A stretch of DNA of 53,099 nucleotides from an uncultured Oscillospiraceae bacterium (GTDB lineage Bacteria; Bacillota; Clostridia; Oscillospirales; Acutalibacteraceae), in assembly GCA_900539855.1 (NCBI GenBank), contig UQDO01000011.1, positions 1-53,099 of the forward strand. The letters are read 5' to 3'. The position numbers and the translations under genes are program-made. A model generated the notes under the pieces. The model did not search any database. It saw nothing but the letters and a program-made list of their open reading frames with translations, and had not been told where the DNA came from. The first letter of the stretch is position 1; each line of letters begins with the position of its first letter. Below, in pieces: positions 49,436 to 53,099 of the stretch.

Positions 49436-51040
49436 TTATGCTTTGGATGCATGCCTTATAAGCGCGGTGATTCCCTTTATCGCGAGGTTTACTATAAGTA
49501 TTGCAAGCGATACTATCGCGGCTAATTCCAGCTGCATCTGTGCTTCAAACTGATTTATCATCAGTGAAACCGGCTTGTTTGACGTGTTCGCAAGGAACGA
49601 CACAGCCGATATCGTCATCATGCTGTTTACAAAGAAATAGCTGAACATTTCAACAAGGGTCGAAAAGCTCTGCGGTATGAAAACATCCTTTACAAGGCGC
49701 AGTCTTCCGATACCCAGCGTATCGCCGACAGCTTCAATGTTCTCGTTTATTTTACCGAGCGAGTTGTACATCATCAGGTAAGGCGAGGCGATGAAGTGGA
49801 CGATGTTGACCATTATTAGTATGGCAAGCGTACCGTATATAAATGTGCCCTTGAACACGAGCACATACGAAAGGCCGAGGACTATGCCCGGTATCGCCAT
49901 TGCGGTTATTGCTATCAGGTGCAGCAGCTTTGACGAAAACGTTCTTGAACGTGCCGTAAAATATGCCGTCACAAATCCGAGCACCGTACCTAATACCGAA
50001 ACAAACAGGGCAATGATGACCGAATTCAGAAGATAATCGCCGCCTTTAAGATCAAGCACCTTTCCGATGTTTGCAAAGGAAAATGCAAGATCGGTAGGGT
50101 ATTTTTCAGCAAAGCCCAATATCATGAACGATACTACGGGCAGCAGCGTCAGAGCTGCAATCATTATGGTATACGCATATGAAACCGTAAGCGCTGCTGC
50201 GGATCTTGCCTGCTCAAACGGCTTGATAACAAATGACTGATTGCCTTTATCTTTATTTGTAAGGTCAAACAGGAACGCTATAACGGCAGGGATAAGAAGT
50301 ATGGCACCGTACACGCTGCCGCGGTCAAAATTCAGCTGACCTATAACCTCCTGATACATAAGCACCGGCAGAGTCGTGAACTTTCCGCCGACCATGAGCG
50401 GTACACCGTAGTCGGTTACTATCATGGTGAAGGTTGCGAATACTATCGATATCAGCGGACGGCGCAGGAACGGAAAGGTTATTGATGTTATCTGGCGCCA
50501 TTTGGGTATCCCGAGCACGCGTGCCGCCTCGTAAGGCGAGCGATCCTCGTATTTCATGACATCGGCAAACATCAGAAACGCTACCGGAAACGCATAAAGC
50601 ACAGATCCTATAGTTATACCGCCGAAGCCGTAAATACTCATTTTAAGATTAAGCAGCCTTGTTATTATGCCGTTGTTTCCAAGCAGCAATATAAGTCCCA
50701 TACCGTGCGAGATTGAAGGGATAAGCATAGGGAGTACAAGTATAACCCTGAAAAGTCCCTTTGCGCGTATGGCTGTGCGCTCCACCGAGAGCGCAAGCAG
50801 GTAGGCTATTATTACCGTTATAACCGTAGCGGTAAGCGACACGGTAACGGTATTGAGTGTCACCCTGCCTATTGTCGGTGATGAAAATACCTTGCTTATG
50901 CTGTCGGGCGTTATATGTGTCAGCATTCTTATAAGAGGCACCAACACTATTGCACAGAAAAGCAGAAGCAGGGCAAGCTTTGACAGCCCCGTTCCGAACG
51001 AGCGGCTGCGACGCCTTGCAGGTGTTTGTGTCACGGTCAT
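49436..51040 (-). CDS. ABC transporter double permease (iron/phosphonate type)
   Basis: 534 aa with about 12 membrane helices in two homologous halves, each with an EAA loop contacting the ATPase: EAARVLGIPKWRQI and EAVGDTLGIGRLRL. This fused layout is found in ferric-ion (FbpB) and 2-aminoethylphosphonate (PhnV) importers; the substrate cannot be fixed. It starts 1 base after the ATPase gene stop. Confidence 0.88.
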   Translation of the reverse strand: MTVTQTPARRRSRSFGTGLSKLALLLLFCAIVLVPLIRMLTHITPDSISKVFSSPTIGRVTLNTVTVSLTATVITVIIAYLLALSVERTAIRAKGLFRVILVLPMLIPSISHGMGLILLLGNNGIITRLLNLKMSIYGFGGITIGSVLYAFPVAFLMFADVMKYEDRSPYEAARVLGIPKWRQITSITFPFLRRPLISIVFATFTMIVTDYGVPLMVGGKFTTLPVLMYQEVIGQLNFDRGSVYGAILLIPAVIAFLFDLTNKDKGNQSFVIKPFEQARSAAALTVSYAYTIMIAALTLLPVVSFMILGFAEKYPTDLAFSFANIGKVLDLKGGDYLLNSVIIALFVSVLGTVLGFVTAYFTARSRTFSSKLLHLIAITAMAIPGIVLGLSYVLVFKGTFIYGTLAILIMVNIVHFIASPYLMMYNSLGKINENIEAVGDTLGIGRLRLVKDVFIPQSFSTLVEMFSYFFVNSMMTISAVSFLANTSNKPVSLMINQFEAQMQLELAAIVSLAILIVNLAIKGITALIRHASKA

Positions 51041-51041
51041 A

Positions 51042-51818
51042 TCAGTCCCTCACATACTTCTTTATGGAGTCGACCTTGGCACGGAGATTATCAATGACAA
51101 AGCGGTGGACATAATCGTTTGCCGGATCATTTACGATATTTTCCGGTGTGTCGAGCTGTATGAGCTTTGCATTGTCCATTATCATCACACGGTCGGACAT
51201 GGCAAACGCCTCCTCCTGATCGTGGGTAATGTATATCATTGTTGTGCCGAAGCGCTTCTGCAGATCCTTGATCTCGCGGCGCAGGGATATTCTCGTGTCA
51301 ACGTCAAGCGCCGACATGGGCTCGTCAAACAGTATTATATCGGGATTCAGAACCAGCGTACGCGCGATGGCGACACGCTGCTGCTGACCGCCGGAAAGAT
51401 CGCGCGGCTTTTTATTAAGGTGTTCGGAAAGCCCCATTATATCGAGCATTTCGGTCGCATCGGCTTTTGCCGACGCCTTCCGGTCTTTGCGTATCTTCAG
51501 CGCATACTCAACGTTGCCGAGCACGGTCATGTTTTCGAACAGAGCATAATTCTGAAACACTATTCCCATATTGCGGTCGCCCGGCGCCCAAGCGGTGATG
51601 TCTCTGCCGTCTCCGTTTACAATGGTGCCGGAGGTCGGCTGCAAAAGTCCGATAAGTATTCTCAGCAGAGTTGTTTTTCCGCAGCCGGAGGGACCGAGTA
51701 TTGACAAAAATTCGCCGTCGAAAACATCGAAGCTCACATTGTCAAGTGCCATTTTCCCGTCAAATTTTTTGCAAAGATCGGTGACCTTCAACTTGATACT
51801 CTGATTCAATATTTCCAC
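51042..51818 (-). CDS. ABC transporter ATP-binding protein
   Basis: About 258 aa. Walker A GPSGCGKTT, Q-loop VFQNYALF, signature LSGGQQQRVAIARTL, Walker B ILFDEPMSALD and H-loop ITHDQEEA. The start is uncertain: GTG 51818 is used here, TTG 51809 overlaps a TGA (TTGA) and TTG 51857 lies inside the binding-protein gene; none has a strong SD, so coupling is likely. Confidence 0.9.
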   Translation of the reverse strand: MEILNQSIKLKVTDLCKKFDGKMALDNVSFDVFDGEFLSILGPSGCGKTTLLRILIGLLQPTSGTIVNGDGRDITAWAPGDRNMGIVFQNYALFENMTVLGNVEYALKIRKDRKASAKADATEMLDIMGLSEHLNKKPRDLSGGQQQRVAIARTLVLNPDIILFDEPMSALDVDTRISLRREIKDLQKRFGTTMIYITHDQEEAFAMSDRVMIMDNAKLIQLDTPENIVNDPANDYVHRFVIDNLRAKVDSIKKYVRD

Positions 51819-51858
51819 TTGGCAAGCAGCCTTTCTGTCAGTACTTCCATTTGGCAAG
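51806..51858 (-). repeat. Short duplication of the binding-protein 3' end
   Basis: Two 21-base copies (51838-51858 and 51806-51826) identical at 18 positions, each encoding L-A-K-W-K-Y-stop on the minus strand. The distal copy lies in a 14-codon frame that links the binding-protein stop to the ATPase start. Confidence 0.7.
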
Positions 51859-52833
51859 AAGATCTTCCTTTGCCTCAGGTGTATCGCCGCTCATATCGGC
51901 ATACTTTATATCAGAGGGAAAATTATCAACGCTGAAATTCTTGTCCTTATATATTTTTTCGGGACAGAATTTTTCCGTATTTTCTTCGGTCAGCTTTCCG
52001 CTGAGGAATTTAAATACTTCCTTTACCGCTTCTTTTGATTCTTTGCCCTTAATGATCGATTGACCGTAGAGGCAGTACGGCGAGCCTTCATCAAAGAACT
52101 TGATCTTCAGTTCTGTCCGACCTTCGTTGATCTTGGTCGCAGCCTGCGGAGTCATACCGAGACCTATTGCGACTTCCTTTTGTATAAGGGAGTTGACAGG
52201 ACCTGATCCTGAACTTGTGTACGAAAGTATATTTTCAGTGAGACTGTCAAAATACTTAAGAGCTTTTTCTTCTCCCCAGGCATTGACAAGAGACTTATAG
52301 AACATATAGCCGGTTCCCGATGACTTCGGATTCGGAATAGATATAAGTCCTTTGTACTCCGGTTTCAAAAGATCGTCATAGCTTTCAGGCTCCGCAAGAC
52401 CTTTTTCTTTCAAAACATCGGTATTCAAAATGATCGCGCCGCCGTTGCGGTATGTGGGAACATAGTTTTTGCTGACAATAGTATCATCCGTAAACTGTGC
52501 TTGATCACAAAGCCCCGAAACATCGGCAAGATTGCCTGCCTTGTCCAGCTTCAGCATATAATTGTATTCAAGCTCATAGATGATATCGCATGCGGAATCC
52601 TTGCCTTCTGAGATCAGCTTTGCCGCAAGCTCTCCTGTCGACATGTATTCTATTGTAACATCATAGTCCGGGAATTGTTCGGAAAGGCGTGAGCGTATAT
52701 ACTCAATACGATAATCCTCCGCTGCCGTGTATATTATTACCTTTTCCTTGCTGCTGCCGCAGCCGGCAAGTGCGGCGACTGACACGAGCATCAGTGCCGA
52801 AAGAATAACGGACAAAAGTTTTTTGATTTTCAT
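51838..52833 (-). CDS. ABC substrate-binding lipoprotein
   Basis: 331 aa. Signal peptide with lipobox LAGC (Cys25), then family 1-type fold: VIIYTAAEDYRIEY, STGELAAKLISEG and SSGTGYMFYK. Related to FutA/AfuA/PhnS-type proteins that capture Fe3+ or phosphonates. GGAGG lies 10 bases before the ATG. First gene of the importer operon. Confidence 0.88.
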   Translation of the reverse strand: MKIKKLLSVILSALMLVSVAALAGCGSSKEKVIIYTAAEDYRIEYIRSRLSEQFPDYDVTIEYMSTGELAAKLISEGKDSACDIIYELEYNYMLKLDKAGNLADVSGLCDQAQFTDDTIVSKNYVPTYRNGGAIILNTDVLKEKGLAEPESYDDLLKPEYKGLISIPNPKSSGTGYMFYKSLVNAWGEEKALKYFDSLTENILSYTSSGSGPVNSLIQKEVAIGLGMTPQAATKINEGRTELKIKFFDEGSPYCLYGQSIIKGKESKEAVKEVFKFLSGKLTEENTEKFCPEKIYKDKNFSVDNFPSDIKYADMSGDTPEAKEDLLAKWKY

Positions 52834-52891
52834 TGCAATATTTCCTCCATAACAGACCGTAATTGTTCACAAATAATACGTTCGTAAACTG

Positions 52892-52972
52892 TTTTGAACA
52901 ACAAATCGTTCAAAAGCAAACGCAAAATCCGAGCTTGTCCGTCTGTTCATTTAACAGACGGACAAATTCGGA
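52892..52972 (-). promoter_or_regulatory. Structured 5' leader with two hairpins
   Basis: On the minus strand, right after the expected transcription start: a 13-bp perfect stem (52935-52947 with 52953-52965) extended by a 5-bp outer stem and followed by TTTT, then ttttgaac/gttcaaaa (52892-52915). The first hairpin plus TTTT looks like an attenuator. No known riboswitch core recognised. Confidence 0.55.
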
Positions 52973-52986
52973 AACTGAACAACTAC

Positions 52987-53015
52987 ATATTACACCATAT
53001 ACAAGGTGTTGTCAA
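52987..53015 (-). promoter_or_regulatory. Promoter of the ABC operon
   Basis: Minus-strand TTGACA (53010-53015), a 17-base spacer and TAATAT (52987-52992), about 155 bases before the lipoprotein ATG. Confidence 0.75.
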
Positions 53016-53099
53016 GTACTATTTATGACGGTTTGTGACGATCTTGTATGTGTTACAATGATGTGTGACAAAAAGTAAAAAATAGAAGTAGCGAATAGA

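Noticed and set aside
52863..53078. Plus-strand 71-codon frame at the right end
   Set aside because: Covers the ABC promoter and leader hairpins and has no SD.
1..53099. tRNA and rRNA genes
   Set aside because: No cloverleaf with a T-arm GTTCGA core or rRNA segment was recognised by eye; a tRNAscan run could still find one.

Overview
The window looks like a chromosome segment of a spore-forming gut-type Clostridium relative (Oscillospiraceae/Clostridia-like Firmicute). The evidence is the dnaG-rpoD order, a spoIIR gene, RqcH and TrmK homologues, a Firmicute-type PolA without 3'-5' exonuclease residues, strong SD sites and TTGACA/TATAAT promoters. Bases 1 to about 22.2 kb carry mobile-element genes, 22.2-25.0 kb is an AT-rich toxin/defence-like cargo block, and from about 25.4 kb onward the genes are ordinary chromosomal ones. 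The left end of the element lies outside the window and no att sites could be fixed. No relaxase or type IV secretion gene is present, so calling it an ICE is inference.

Region 1 (1-3.8 kb): a region-4 sigma-like regulator whose SD is locked in a long hairpin, two micro-ORFs, a large palindrome, a DinG/XPD-type helicase and a 52-aa SHOCT-like protein. Region 2 (3.9-13.5 kb): two convergent serine-recombinase modules. The plus-strand module has three recombinases; the middle one lacks a catalytic domain. The minus-strand module is a compact six-gene operon: a catalytically dead recombinase-like protein, an intact large serine recombinase, two free-standing copies of a domain also fused to that recombinase's C-terminus, and two ParB-like proteins. 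Region 3 (13.6-22.2 kb): two divergent XRE regulators around a palindromic operator, three metallophosphoesterases, an RHH protein, a DUF3990-XRE toxin-antitoxin-like pair, a macro-domain gene without a normal start codon, an LPD28 protein and small unknowns, one interrupted by an in-frame TGA.

Region 4 (22.2-25.5 kb): a nucleotidyltransferase, then a fusion of viroplasmin-like domain, RNase HI and RnlA-type HEPN toxin, followed by an RnlB antitoxin. In E. coli RNase HI is a separate trans-acting cofactor of RnlA/RnlB; here it is built into the toxin. Downstream lie terminators, a modular palindromic repeat rich in ATATCAC and a truncated four-helix-bundle gene.

Region 5 (25.5-53.1 kb): an amino-sugar block (nagA, nagB-like, AraC regulator, SGNH hydrolase and esterase); polA with an arginine-phosphatase-type LMW phosphatase, rimI, tsaD and a CE2-like esterase; a minus-strand operon DUF1858-trmK-rqcH-sugar isomerase; dnaG-rpoD-TSCPD; an IMPACT protein; rpmE; PHP-Lrp-aminotransferase-ispE-spoIIR; and an ABC importer operon (binding lipoprotein, ATPase, double permease) with a structured leader at the right end.
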